The notes: generated by a model not told the origin, from the sequence alone. 64,000 bases of DNA from Lactiplantibacillus paraplantarum (GCF_003641145.1 NZ_CP032744.1:806001-870000); one strand, 5' to 3'. Shown: positions 1 to 8,173, counted from the stretch's first letter. Numbers and translations: made by a program.

Positions 1-730
1 CATCTTTGATTTTTTGGGCATATTCGTCCTCGGAACGTTGGACCGGATGGAATTCGCGGTGATAATAGCGATCGATCCGTGGCGCGGCACCAAGCTTTTT
101 AGTCAAGGAGCAACCGGGGGCGAGCATTTTAATTTCTTTCGTAAGTGTCTCTGGTTCGGGAACAAATTGGAACGTCATGTAATCTTGTAAGGCATTCTTA
201 TCGAAGGTTTTGTCCTTCAAAATCTTGTAAATGGCCTTACTTTCAGAAGCATAATAGAAGTCGTCACCACTGATGGCGTAATAGAACGGCTTGATCCCGA
301 ACTGATCGCGCGCGGCAAATAACGTTTTTTCTTGTTTATCCCAGATGACGAAAGCAAACATTCCCCGTAAGTACTTCGTTGCGTCGGCGTGGTACTTCGC
401 GTACATCGCAAGAATTACTTCAGAATCGGAGCTTGTTTTGAATTCGTAGCCTTCTTGTTTGAGTTGTTCACGCAATTCAACGTAGTTATAAATCTCGCCG
501 TTAAATGTCATCCAGTAACGTTCATTATCATAAGATAATGGTTGGTGACCACCGGCTAAGTCAATGATACTTAAGCGCCGAAAACCCATGGTGATATTGT
601 CATCAGCAAAATAACCGTCATCATCGGGTCCCCGATGGACAATCATTTTAGTCATTTCGTGGATGGTCTGATCGTAGGCCGCGTTATCCGCTTTAGTCCG
701 ATCAGTTAAGCAACCAGCAAAACCGCACAT
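1..730 (-). CDS. asnB: Asparagine synthase (glutamine-hydrolysing), N-terminal part
   Basis: Makes asparagine from aspartate, ATP and glutamine-derived ammonia in the cytoplasm. Only the first 243 codons lie in the window; the gene continues off the left edge. The visible part is the class II glutamine amidotransferase domain: catalytic Cys2 directly after Met1, HRGPDD at about residues 32-37, FNGEIYNY at 76-83 and SDSEV at 101-105, the expected glutaminase signatures. The ATP-dependent synthetase domain is outside the window. The start is the ATG placing Cys at position 2, with a GAGAGAT-like ribosome site 7-12 bases upstream. It is transcribed away from azlCD. The family assignment is very secure; which asnB paralogue it is cannot be decided here. 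Confidence 0.95.
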   Translation of the reverse strand, partial: MCGFAGCLTDRTKADNAAYDQTIHEMTKMIVHRGPDDDGYFADDNITMGFRRLSIIDLAGGHQPLSYDNERYWMTFNGEIYNYVELREQLKQEGYEFKTSSDSEVILAMYAKYHADATKYLRGMFAFVIWDKQEKTLFAARDQFGIKPFYYAISGDDFYYASESKAIYKILKDKTFDKNALQDYMTFQFVPEPETLTKEIKMLAPGCSLTKKLGAAPRIDRYYHREFHPVQRSEDEYAQKIKD

Positions 731-1016
731 GTCTGTTCATCTCTCAATCTTTAAAGTTTAGATAGTTCTTATCTACATTGTGTACAGATGGTTCGTTGTT
801 AATTTACCCGTTTCATTCGCGGATGTAAAGCAATCTGGATAATTATAACGGTTTCTTACCAATGCCAGTCATAATTGTTCTTGACAATCCGCTGGCGTAC
901 ACTTTTATCATTATACTTGCTTTAATTCATAAGATAAAGCGGCGACCACAGATGGAACGCTTTCATTAGTGAAAATGTCATTATTTATAGAAGATAGGTA
1001 ACTGAGTGGCTACCAA
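731..1016. other. Gap upstream of asnB
   Basis: No gene is seen. Read on the minus strand, two TATAAT hexamers (plus-strand positions 842-847 and 910-915) could be -10 elements for asnB, but neither has a convincing -35 at 16-18 bases. No T-box motif or other known riboswitch was recognised in this asnB leader. Confidence 0.4.
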
Positions 1017-1058
1017 ATCACCCCCGCTAACCCAGTGATATAAGTTAGTGGGGGTGAT
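1017..1058 (-). terminator. Terminator-like hairpin after azlCD
   Basis: Inverted repeat with 15-16 bp arms (AATCACCCCC... / ...GGGGGTGATT) about 50 bases past the azlD stop. The stem is strong, but the following T-rich tract on the minus strand is weak, so it may be a terminator or a 3'-end protecting hairpin. Confidence 0.6.
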
Positions 1059-1109
1059 TAAAGATGGATGATAACTAGTAGTTTGCTAAGTACATGTGAT
1101 TTTAACGAT

Positions 1110-1436
1110 TTATGCCCAGCCGACTAGTCGCAGTACGGCCATAGCAATAATGCCCGTGATAACGACAGCTAGTAGGCTCTTGGTGAGAATGCCGGCAAGA
1201 ATAGCGGGAATCGAGGCGTAAATGTTGGGTAGGTCGAATCCTGGCCAGTGCCCCGCATGGTAAGTTAGGAGACTTTCAACAAAGATGGCGGTCATGATGG
1301 CGACTGGAACAAATGATAGAAAATTAATTAACCAATGGGGGACCGTCAGATTTTTAATGATGGCAAAAGGGACGATGCGTGATAGCCAAGTTACGAGACC
1401 ACAAAGTAAGATGGTCGCTAAAATGTAAGCACTCAC
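1110..1436 (-). CDS. azlD: Branched-chain amino acid exporter small subunit AzlD
   Basis: Small integral membrane partner of AzlC; AzlCD pairs export branched-chain amino acids. The protein is 108 residues, the normal family length, with about four hydrophobic segments. A longer open frame exists upstream, but the start chosen is the GTG at 1436-1434, whose last bases overlap the azlC TGA (GTGA, 4-base overlap). This is the usual translational coupling in this pair and gives the protein start MSAYILATILLCG. Followed by a hairpin at 1017-1058. Confidence 0.9.
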   Translation of the reverse strand: MSAYILATILLCGLVTWLSRIVPFAIIKNLTVPHWLINFLSFVPVAIMTAIFVESLLTYHAGHWPGFDLPNIYASIPAILAGILTKSLLAVVITGIIAMAVLRLVGWA

Positions 1437-2134
1437 TTGGGGCTCACCACCATTCCGAAGCCACAGCCAAGCAACGTTGCAAAGATCAAAGCTAAGTTGC
1501 CGGGGACCCAGCGCATGAGAAAATACATGGCGAGGGTGACGAATAGCACGACCCATAATTGGGTGGGTAGGGACTTACTACGATCCGTGATAATCTGTAA
1601 GTAAAGTAATCCAATAAACATGCCAACCACCGCGAAGTCTAAGCCAAATTGGTTAGGGTCAGTAATTAGGTTACCTAGGAGACAGCCAACCACCGTCGCA
1701 GCCGCCCAAACTAAATAGGCGACAAGATTAGCGGCGTGTAACCAACTTGTTTTCAATTGTTGCTTAGTTTGATTTAGTTTATTCATGCTGAGTGCAAAGG
1801 TTTCATCAGTTAATAACGATCCTAGACCAATATTTTGCAATAAGGAATCTTTTTTAAAATACTGGGCGACCGACATGCTCATTAAAATCATGCGTGAATT
1901 GATCAAAAAAGTGGACAAGACGATTGCTGAAATTGGACTACCGGCTAGCAGCATACTGATAATAATAAATTGGGCGGAACCGGCGTAGACAATTAACGAC
2001 ATCAGTAGAACGGCCCAAACTGACAGATGGCTCGTGTTAGCAACGATGCCCATTGCTAGGCCGACGCCAATGTACCCGAAGACAGTGGGAATCACATCTT
2101 TGATACCCGCACGAAAGGTTAAACTAGAATCCAT
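1433..2134 (-). CDS. azlC: Branched-chain amino acid exporter large subunit AzlC
   Basis: Membrane permease of the AzlC/YgaZ family (233 aa), exporting branched-chain amino acids together with AzlD. The N-terminal half carries the family signature region VIPTVFGYIGVGLAMGI (residues 14-30) and VYAGSAQFI (about 50-58), followed by repeated hydrophobic helices. The ATG at 2134 is preceded by a GGAG ribosome site. It overlaps azlD by four bases, so the two form one operon. No adjacent Lrp-type regulator is seen. Confidence 0.92.
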   Translation of the reverse strand: MDSSLTFRAGIKDVIPTVFGYIGVGLAMGIVANTSHLSVWAVLLMSLIVYAGSAQFIIISMLLAGSPISAIVLSTFLINSRMILMSMSVAQYFKKDSLLQNIGLGSLLTDETFALSMNKLNQTKQQLKTSWLHAANLVAYLVWAAATVVGCLLGNLITDPNQFGLDFAVVGMFIGLLYLQIITDRSKSLPTQLWVVLFVTLAMYFLMRWVPGNLALIFATLLGCGFGMVVSPK

Positions 2135-2453
2135 AAATATACGATCTCCGATTCAATAAGTATGAGTTAACCAGCACTAAATGGGGTTATCTGACAGTTA
2201 GCGTGGTTAATGAAAAAGGATAACTATGTAGGTTAATGCCGAGTGCATATTGGTGATGAAAAAGTAGGCTTGATGCGTACTAGTGACTAGATAAAGGCGT
2301 GTTAAAAAATAGTTTACTACTTTCGGTGAAAATAATGAAGGAAATTATCATTGATTTTTAATCGTGACGTTACGAAATTGTCGCTTGCATTTCAAATGCT
2401 GTGGGCGTAACATAATCACATTGATTTTTTGAAAGGACAAATGGTGGGAGAAA
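2135..2453. other. Divergent intergenic region azlC / small HTH gene
   Basis: No gene is seen. The region must hold promoters in both directions. I could not identify a convincing pair of -35/-10 elements or a conserved operator. Confidence 0.3.
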
Positions 2454-2672
2454 ATGACTCTGGAACAATTAGCAGCCCATAGCGGGGTCGCTGCTGATAA
2501 AATCGTCGCCTATACCAATGCTGGGTTATTACCTTGTAAGGACATTAACGCGCATTTTAGTGCCGATGATGAATATTGGCTAGATATGGTCAATTGCTTC
2601 TTAGAAAATGGCTCATCCGTTGAGGATTTGAAAGATTTAATGCCACTTTGCGAACAGTGTGCAGCTCAATAA
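2454..2672 (+). CDS. Small MerR-like helix-turn-helix protein
   Basis: A 72-residue protein. Its N-terminus (LEQLAAHSGVAADKIVAYTNAGLLP) resembles the helix-turn-helix and wing of MerR-type regulators, where YTNAGLL replaces the usual RYYEKEGLI. The normal C-terminal dimerisation and effector domain is absent. The protein ends CEQCAAQ, a CxxC pair that could bind metal or respond to redox; this is inference. Start ATG at 2454 follows GTGGGAG. It is a single-gene unit closed by a strong terminator. Function unknown; it may be a stand-alone DNA-binding protein or a remnant of a longer regulator. Confidence 0.65.
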   Translation: MTLEQLAAHSGVAADKIVAYTNAGLLPCKDINAHFSADDEYWLDMVNCFLENGSSVEDLKDLMPLCEQCAAQ

Positions 2673-2679
2673 ACAAGTT

Positions 2680-2725
2680 AAAACAATCATACCAATTCTG
2701 CTGGAATTGGTACGATTGTTTTTTT
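2680..2725 (+). terminator. Intrinsic terminator after small HTH gene
   Basis: Arms of 18 bases (2681-2698 and 2704-2721) differ at one position and are followed by seven T residues. Confidence 0.93.
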
Positions 2726-2844
2726 ACATGATTGTTTATTGGTTACTAAATATGAAAACTAAAGTTGGCAGTGCTGGATCGGCGGTTGTTTCCCCTGTGA
2801 TCGTCAAAAAATGCGCAGGTGTTGTGCAAGTTTTTAGTTAGCAT

Positions 2845-3720
2845 TAATTATGATTAAAACGCACCGATTAGTTAAAGTCAAAAGCGGCCAGCTTAAGCCC
2901 GCTGGAAATAGTTCTGGTTGGCGTAGAACTGTTTGGTTGGTGCTTCCTAGGCCGACCTCCAGGCATTTCTGCCAATTGCCGGAACGTGGTGGGCACAGAT
3001 TTGAGCCGAAGTGCACGTCTCAAATGCTGGCCTTCCACTAACCAAGCCAAAAACGCTTGCCAAGTGGAATTTCACCACTTGGCATTGGCCGAAACGCCTT
3101 CCAGCCGGGACAGTATTCGAATGGCAGACATAGGAGTACTCAATTTTTGATAAACGGATTGTTGCTTTTCACAAACAGAAATTTTGTCGTTTGACTGTCA
3201 GATTGCCACTGATATTATGACAGATTAACGGTTTCTCAATAACCATACTAACTATCTGAGAAGTCTAAAAATAGTCAATGATAACTTAACGTTCAATTGA
3301 AGTTCCCGTATCAAGATATTCAACGACTAATTACACCAAGTTAAGCGGTCGTTCATTAGACATTCGAGCGGCTTACCGAAACGTGTTCGGGGCCACTAAT
3401 GTGCTTGCTACGCCAACGAACTAATGCCAAGACCGTATTAATCCGTTGGCGTAGCAATGCTCGGCTTCAATTCGTGGCCCCCACACTCTTGAGACTGGAG
3501 GGGCTGGGTGACAATGCTCAGTAGCCAAATTATTCTTAGCTGGAAGTGGGTTGCTTCCGGCTTAGAATAAGACTCGTATTTGAGATGACGCGGGTTGGGC
3601 GTTAGCTCAAATCGATGTCGGCTACGTTCCAGCAATTGGCACCCAGCCCCGGAGGTCGGATTAGGATGCGCAACCACGGACAAACAACAATCCAAAATCG
3701 GTGCGTTTTAATCATGATTA
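2845..3720. repeat. Non-coding element bounded by inverted repeats (copy A of a dispersed family)
   Basis: The ends are an inverted repeat of 25 bases (2845-2869 and 3696-3720) that match at 24 of 25 positions. The interior has no credible coding frame; short frames here lack ribosome sites and family resemblance. Inside, 2940-3010 is partly the reverse complement of 3610-3665 (shared CCGACCTCC..., TGCCAATTGC, GGAACGT). A near-perfect hairpin lies at 3530-3570 (17-base arms ending CTTAGAATAA). Related sequence recurs at about 12240-12560, 37265-37440 and 43915-44310. No transposase is present, so it resembles a MITE or a decayed composite element. Confidence 0.6.
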
Positions 3721-3917
3721 GTCCGAATGAACTAATTGGTGTAATACGTATTTGTGGCGCGTCGTTGGGACAACTGTTAATAGGAATGTTGCTTTCCGCA
3801 TAGGGGAGATGCGTTTCATCGGAATATAAATGAATTTATATCAGCTAGCAGGATTGGTGGACTAACGGTATACTTATTGAAGCATAAACACCAACCAAAA
3901 AGGATAGTGAAGCAGGT

Positions 3918-5072
3918 ATGAAATCGGGGAAACAACGGGTGTCATTATTGATATTGTTATGTTTGATGGTGGTCGGCTTAGCTGGTTGTCGTAACAAGGA
4001 TTATTCACGGTCAATCGAGAACGGGTTAAATGCGGTTGCTGAGAATAAGTATCAAAAAGCACTGACGTATTTTGATAACGCTTTAACGCAAAAGCCTAAG
4101 GACGAAAAGGCACAGGCGTACCGGGATCAAACGCAGGCCTACTTGACGACGACCGCTAAGTTGAAGTCTGGTGAAGTTAAAACAGCGTTGGCGACGGTTG
4201 ATAAGGGGGTTGAAATCGCGAACGGTGCAACGAGCTTAACGAATAAGCTGAAACAATTGAAAGTCACCGTAACTAGTGATTATCAGGAATATCAGCAATT
4301 GTCGGACGATGTTAAAGCCCAGTTAAAGGTGAAGAACGGTAATTATTCAGCTAGCGTGCTCAAACGTTGCGCAGCGATCAACTGGGATAAAAAGCCTTAT
4401 TTGAAATCGTTGAAGCCTAAGGTCAAACAGTTATTAACTGCAGCTAAGAAGGCCAAAACAAAAATGAAAGTCAGTGCAGCTGAAGCCAAACGAGCAGCAG
4501 CTTTGCGCCAGAAGATTGCCGCTGCGAAAAATAAGTGGGACATGGACGCCTTAGACGATGTGCCCGACTGGTTCATCTTGGCGCTCTTCGCAGACGATAG
4601 CGATGTGGATGATGCGGCTGAGACGTTAGATGACGAATATGATAGTCAGGCCGACGACAATGACGATGATTCGGATCGTGATGATCAAACGGCTGATTCG
4701 AATGATGATACGAACGATAATTCGACTGATGCTGATGATGATTGGGATGATCAAGATACGGATTCGACCGACGATTACGACGATGATTCCGATACTAACA
4801 GTGACGCCGACAGTGATTCAGATTATTCAGAAGATGATGACGATGAAGATTCGAATAGTGATTATGACGATGATAGTGAAAGCCAGTCTGATGACGATTA
4901 TGATGATGACACTGATAGTGAGTCCGATGACGATTATGACGACAGTGATGATTATGATACTGATGATCAATATGACGATGATGATGACTACGATGACGCC
5001 GAGAGCCTGCTCAACCCGGCATCTGTTCAACCGTCAGTGGCCGACCGACTGTTTGCGTCGGTTAGTTGTTAG
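3918..5072 (+). CDS. Lipoprotein with very acidic Asp/Ser C-terminal region
   Basis: A 384-residue predicted lipoprotein. It has a positively charged N-terminus, a hydrophobic segment and a lipobox VGLAGC with lipidated Cys24. Residues about 30-225 are a Lys/Ala-rich helical region that starts with a TPR-like stretch (AENKYQKALTYFDNAL). Residues about 225-365 are almost only Asp, Ser, Glu, Tyr and Thr, encoded by GAT/GAC-rich DNA, and could bind divalent cations or the wall matrix; that is inference. The last 20 residues (SLLNPASVQ...VSC) are not acidic, which leaves open a frameshift at the end of the repeat. Monocistronic, with a strong terminator at 5137-5184. Function unknown. Confidence 0.85.
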   Translation: MKSGKQRVSLLILLCLMVVGLAGCRNKDYSRSIENGLNAVAENKYQKALTYFDNALTQKPKDEKAQAYRDQTQAYLTTTAKLKSGEVKTALATVDKGVEIANGATSLTNKLKQLKVTVTSDYQEYQQLSDDVKAQLKVKNGNYSASVLKRCAAINWDKKPYLKSLKPKVKQLLTAAKKAKTKMKVSAAEAKRAAALRQKIAAAKNKWDMDALDDVPDWFILALFADDSDVDDAAETLDDEYDSQADDNDDDSDRDDQTADSNDDTNDNSTDADDDWDDQDTDSTDDYDDDSDTNSDADSDSDYSEDDDDEDSNSDYDDDSESQSDDDYDDDTDSESDDDYDDSDDYDTDDQYDDDDDYDDAESLLNPASVQPSVADRLFASVSC

Positions 5073-5136
5073 TCGTTCAGCGTTAAAATCACAAAAGATC
5101 GTCTGACAGTTTTAATAATGCAGTGATGTGCGATAT

Positions 5137-5184
5137 AAAAACAAACGTCCGCGTTGATCTAATCAACGCGGACGCTTGTTTTAT
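5137..5184. terminator. Bidirectional intrinsic terminator
   Basis: Stem of about 20 bp (AACAAACGTCCGCGTTGAT pairing with its near-complement), with A residues before and T residues after. It serves the lipoprotein gene and possibly the convergent small membrane gene. Confidence 0.93.
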
Positions 5185-5240
5185 TACGTGGAATGTATGC
5201 CTGAGTACCGGTTGATCACGGGCAAGCCTTTGTCTTAGTG

Positions 5241-5513
5241 CTAATTAAGGTTGATGTTTAAAGCGAGCGTAAATCGAGCGTAAATCGAGCGAATTGTTGA
5301 AAATCCGATGACTATTAAGACCATGATTTGTACGACGCCAGTGGGTTGCTGAATTTGCCCGACGATAATGTAAGTCAGAATAGCCAAGTTGATCAGCCAA
5401 CCAAATCGTCTTATTTGCTTAATTATAAAATTTTTAGGGCCTGTTTTACTGATCATATCAAGTAAAAGGGCGATGATGATCCAAAACAATCCTGATGTTG
5501 AGTTATCGTGCAT
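5241..5513 (-). CDS. Small membrane protein of unknown function
   Basis: A 90-residue protein with three likely membrane segments (about residues 8-20, 37-53 and 60-75), separated by a basic loop (KNFIIKQIRR). The start ATG at 5513 is preceded by AAAGGA. The 3' end contains an 11-bp tandem repeat (5265-5291) that changes the reading frame with each copy, so the extreme C-terminus may vary between strains. I do not recognise the family; no operon partner. Confidence 0.6.
   Translation of the reverse strand: MHDNSTSGLFWIIIALLLDMISKTGPKNFIIKQIRRFGWLINLAILTYIIVGQIQQPTGVVQIMVLIVIGFSTIRSIYARFTLALNINLN
5265..5291. repeat. Short tandem repeat, 11-bp unit
   Basis: Two complete copies of GAGCGTAAATC followed by GAGCG, within the 3' end of the small membrane gene. 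Confidence 0.9.
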
Positions 5514-5784
5514 GTAATCATTCCTTTAGACGTCTGACTTTCTAATGACATCGTAACAATCAACTTGGTACGTGATAATCGTATCATTTGCTCGAAAGCA
5601 CCAAAATCATGTTTTAGTAAAGATAGTGTACATTTTCAGAAAAAAACGTGAATTTTTTTGTAAACCGCTGGCATAATTAACCAGCGCATCGATTTTTGAA
5701 TAAGTGTGGTCTTGACGCTGGGACTCCGCCGCTAGTTTTGGCAAGACGTTAGTGGAAAGGGGACACAAACCATGATTATTTTTA
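5514..5784. other. Intergenic gap
   Basis: Apart from runs of A/T around 5640-5660 nothing is recognised. A 65-codon frame on the minus strand runs through a terminator and was not accepted as a gene. Confidence 0.3.
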
Positions 5785-5815
5785 GACAACAAAGACCCCG
5801 GCATGCCGGGGTCTT
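5785..5815 (-). terminator. Terminator of the MFS-DUF4811 operon
   Basis: A 24-base perfect palindrome at 5792-5815 (AAGACCCCGGCA and its complement), 28 bases past the DUF4811 stop. It is followed on the minus strand by TTGTTGTCT. Confidence 0.85.
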
Positions 5816-5843
5816 GCTAGTTATTTTTTATGGTTAGTTCAAG

Positions 5844-6566
5844 CTATTTGCTAGCCTTAACTGTTTTTAGCATACTCTGAATGGCATTGGCTTGATACTG
5901 AGCGGCCGCTGCTTTTTGAATTTTTGCGAGTTGCGCTTTGCTCATCGTTGGGTTCTTGACCATTGCGGCCTTGACCTGATTAGTCACGTAAACTTTAGCA
6001 CGCGCTTTTAATGTTGCTTGTTGTTGCTTCATCAATTTGCTGAATTGCTTGGCTTGCGTTGTGCTCAGGACGACCCAGTTCTTGTTGATATAGAAGTAGT
6101 TGGTTCGCTTGATCAACTGTTTGTCATTGTTGGCTAAGCCAAACCAAAACTTCATGGCGTTACTCTTATAAGTCCAGCGTGTCGTCTTAGTAACTAACTT
6201 AGGCGTCGCGGTCGTCGTCTTAACTTGGTTAGCCGTCTTGACACTAGCCGTTGTATGGCTAACTTTTTTCTGATTAGTGGTCTTTTTATAAATATAGACC
6301 CGGTGCTTGTCAGCGGTACCCACACTTTGATAGAGCAATAAATCAAGTTGCTTGCTACTACCAGCGGACTTTAATGCTTGCGTGGTGGTGGTCGTCGTTT
6401 TGACCATCCCGTAATGTTGACCATCATTCTTGGAGACGAAGACGATCGAGGTCACTAAGAGCGCCGCAAAGATAACGGATAGGCTGATTCGTAACGTATT
6501 TTGGTGAACGTAGATAAATGATAAGAAGAGCGCTACTGCGCTAACAACGAGTAATACAAGAATCAT
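5844..6566 (-). CDS. DUF4811 domain-containing membrane-anchored protein
   Basis: 240 residues. Two hydrophobic helices at the N-terminus (about 2-17 and 25-44) anchor an extracytoplasmic Lys/Thr/Gln-rich domain that ends in an amphipathic helical tail (QAKQFSKLMKQQQATLKARAKVYV...). It fits proteins annotated DUF4811 in lactobacilli, which typically sit next to multidrug MFS transporters. Its ATG overlaps the transporter stop by one base (TAATG), so the two are translated from one message. It is probably an accessory of the exporter, but no biochemical role is known. Confidence 0.82.
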   Translation of the reverse strand: MILVLLVVSAVALFLSFIYVHQNTLRISLSVIFAALLVTSIVFVSKNDGQHYGMVKTTTTTTQALKSAGSSKQLDLLLYQSVGTADKHRVYIYKKTTNQKKVSHTTASVKTANQVKTTTATPKLVTKTTRWTYKSNAMKFWFGLANNDKQLIKRTNYFYINKNWVVLSTTQAKQFSKLMKQQQATLKARAKVYVTNQVKAAMVKNPTMSKAQLAKIQKAAAAQYQANAIQSMLKTVKASK

Positions 6567-8044
6567 TAGTCGTTCACCTCCTTAGTATTCATAACCGGTT
6601 TAACGGAATGTTGCTTGCCCTTCATGAAGAAGGCGACAACTAGGCCGACAACGGAGAAGCCCACGGCCACCCAGAAAGCAGCATGGTAACCATTTAAGGT
6701 TGCGTTAAAGTAGCCGTTCTGGTAGCCGAGTGGGTTACTCTTGATCAAGCTGTGAGCCGGTTTAGTGGCATCCGTAACGTTTGATAAGACGGAAGTCAAG
6801 ATGGCCGTCCCAATGGAACTGGCAATTTGACGCGTCGTGTTATTAACGGCCGTCCCATGCCCCATTAATTCAACGGGTAGGGCGTTCATCCCAGCAGTCG
6901 TTGCCGGCATCATGACCATGGCGATCCCGAACATCCGAACCGCATAGAGCACAACAATATAGACGGTTGCGGTATTACGAGTAATGAATGCAAATGGAAT
7001 GGTTCCGATGGTCAGTAAGAACATCCCTAAAATAGCTAAACGTTTGGCACCAAAACGGTCAAAGGCTCGACCTGTAATTGGGCTCATAACCCCCATCATT
7101 AATGCTCCGGCTAATAATGATAGTCCGGATTCAAAGGCGGAGAAGCCATGAATGATTTGCAAATAGAGTGGAATAACCATTTCAGCACCGACCATGGCCA
7201 TGTTGGCAACGGAACTCAAAATCGCTGCAATCGTAAATTCGGCGTGTTTGAAGACCCGTAATTGTAAGAATGGATTTTCCATCGTTAATTGACGCCAGAT
7301 GAAGCCAATGATGAAGATAACACCAATAATCAAAGTTGAGAGGACAACGGCAGAAGTCCAGCCATTGTCACCAACGGATGAAAAGCCGTATAGCAAACTC
7401 CCAAAACCAATGGTTGAAAGCACTAGTGAGGCAAAATCTAGTTTGGGCTTAGATGTTTCCAGAACATTAGCCATGAAGAAGAAGCCAGCAATCAAAACGA
7501 TGGCGACGATTGGAACGATTAGACCAAATAAGTCACGCCATGATAGGTTGTCAATGACCCACCCAGATAACGTTGGGCCGATGGCTGGGGCTAAACCGAT
7601 AACGATACCGGCAGTCCCCATGGCGGCCCCACGCTTATCAGCGGGGAAAATCGATAACATGATCGTTTGGAGTAGTGGCATGGTTACGCCGACCCCAACG
7701 GCCTGGATCAAACGTCCAGTCAGTAGGAAGCCGAAGTTAGGTGCCGTCCAGCAAATAATAGTTCCTATTTCAAAAATAGCCATTGCGGTCAGGTATAGCC
7801 ATTTAGTAGAAATCCGTGAACTTAGCCATGCACTGACGGGAATCATAATCCCGTTGACTAACATAAATCCGGTTGTTAACCATTGAACGGTCGACGTTGT
7901 GATATCAAAATCTTTCATCAACGTTGGGAAAGCAGTGGTTAAAATCGTTTGATTAAGAACGGTACAAAAGGTACCGATTAATAAAACTGCAATGAGTAAG
8001 CCACGGTTATAGGGCTTCCCATGCGTATCAACAGGAGTTGACAA
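6566..8044 (-). CDS. Multidrug MFS exporter, DHA2 (14-TM) family
   Basis: 492-residue proton-driven drug exporter of the EmrB/QacA/LmrB type. Features seen: about 14 hydrophobic segments; the TM1 motif LNQTILTTAFPTLMKDF; motif B-like RLIQAVGVGVTMPLLQ; and the antiporter motif C region GLAPAIGPTLSGWVID after helix 5. It is first gene of a two-gene operon with the DUF4811 protein and divergent from a MerR-type regulator. A promoter (8079-8107) lies immediately upstream. The substrate cannot be told from sequence. Confidence 0.92.
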   Translation of the reverse strand: MSTPVDTHGKPYNRGLLIAVLLIGTFCTVLNQTILTTAFPTLMKDFDITTSTVQWLTTGFMLVNGIMIPVSAWLSSRISTKWLYLTAMAIFEIGTIICWTAPNFGFLLTGRLIQAVGVGVTMPLLQTIMLSIFPADKRGAAMGTAGIVIGLAPAIGPTLSGWVIDNLSWRDLFGLIVPIVAIVLIAGFFFMANVLETSKPKLDFASLVLSTIGFGSLLYGFSSVGDNGWTSAVVLSTLIIGVIFIIGFIWRQLTMENPFLQLRVFKHAEFTIAAILSSVANMAMVGAEMVIPLYLQIIHGFSAFESGLSLLAGALMMGVMSPITGRAFDRFGAKRLAILGMFLLTIGTIPFAFITRNTATVYIVVLYAVRMFGIAMVMMPATTAGMNALPVELMGHGTAVNNTTRQIASSIGTAILTSVLSNVTDATKPAHSLIKSNPLGYQNGYFNATLNGYHAAFWVAVGFSVVGLVVAFFMKGKQHSVKPVMNTKEVND

Positions 8045-8078
8045 GTAAATCCCTTCTCTCTAAAAAAGTACGTTGTCT

Positions 8079-8107
8079 AATATAATCGGATTTATCAACT
8101 TTGTCAA
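8079..8107 (-). promoter_or_regulatory. Promoter of MFS-DUF4811 operon
   Basis: Minus-strand TTGACA (8107-8102), 17-base spacer, TATATT (8084-8079). Its -35 is one half of the dyad at 8102-8118. Confidence 0.8.
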
Positions 8108-8118
8108 CAAACTTGACA
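8102..8118. promoter_or_regulatory. GlnR/TnrA-type operator between back-to-back -35 elements
   Basis: TGTCAACAAACTTGACA is a perfect fit to TGTNA-N7-TNACA, the box recognised by GlnR and TnrA, which are MerR-fold nitrogen regulators. Each half-site is also the -35 of one of the two divergent promoters, so a dimer bound here would block both. That the neighbouring MerR-type protein binds it is inference. Confidence 0.65.
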
Positions 8119-8140
8119 TTAATATCAAAAATAATATACT
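8113..8140 (+). promoter_or_regulatory. Promoter of the MerR-type regulator
   Basis: TTGACA (8113-8118), 16-base spacer, TATACT (8135-8140), about 33 bases upstream of the GTG start. Confidence 0.8.
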
Positions 8141-8173
8141 GAGTATTGAAATTGTTAGAAAAGGGGTTAACCT

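Noticed and set aside
2834..3050. Several 60-codon frames on both strands
   Set aside because: Located in the inverted-repeat element; overlapping frames on both strands without start signals reflect palindromic DNA.
4630..5106. 158-codon frame rich in Met/Ile/Thr
   Set aside because: Out-of-frame reading of the GAT/GAC repeat in the acidic lipoprotein gene.
5607..5804. 65-codon minus-strand frame
   Set aside because: It would begin inside the terminator palindrome at 5792-5815 and has no ribosome site.
7299..7886. 195-codon plus-strand frame
   Set aside because: Antisense shadow of the MFS exporter gene, which has full family motifs on the other strand.
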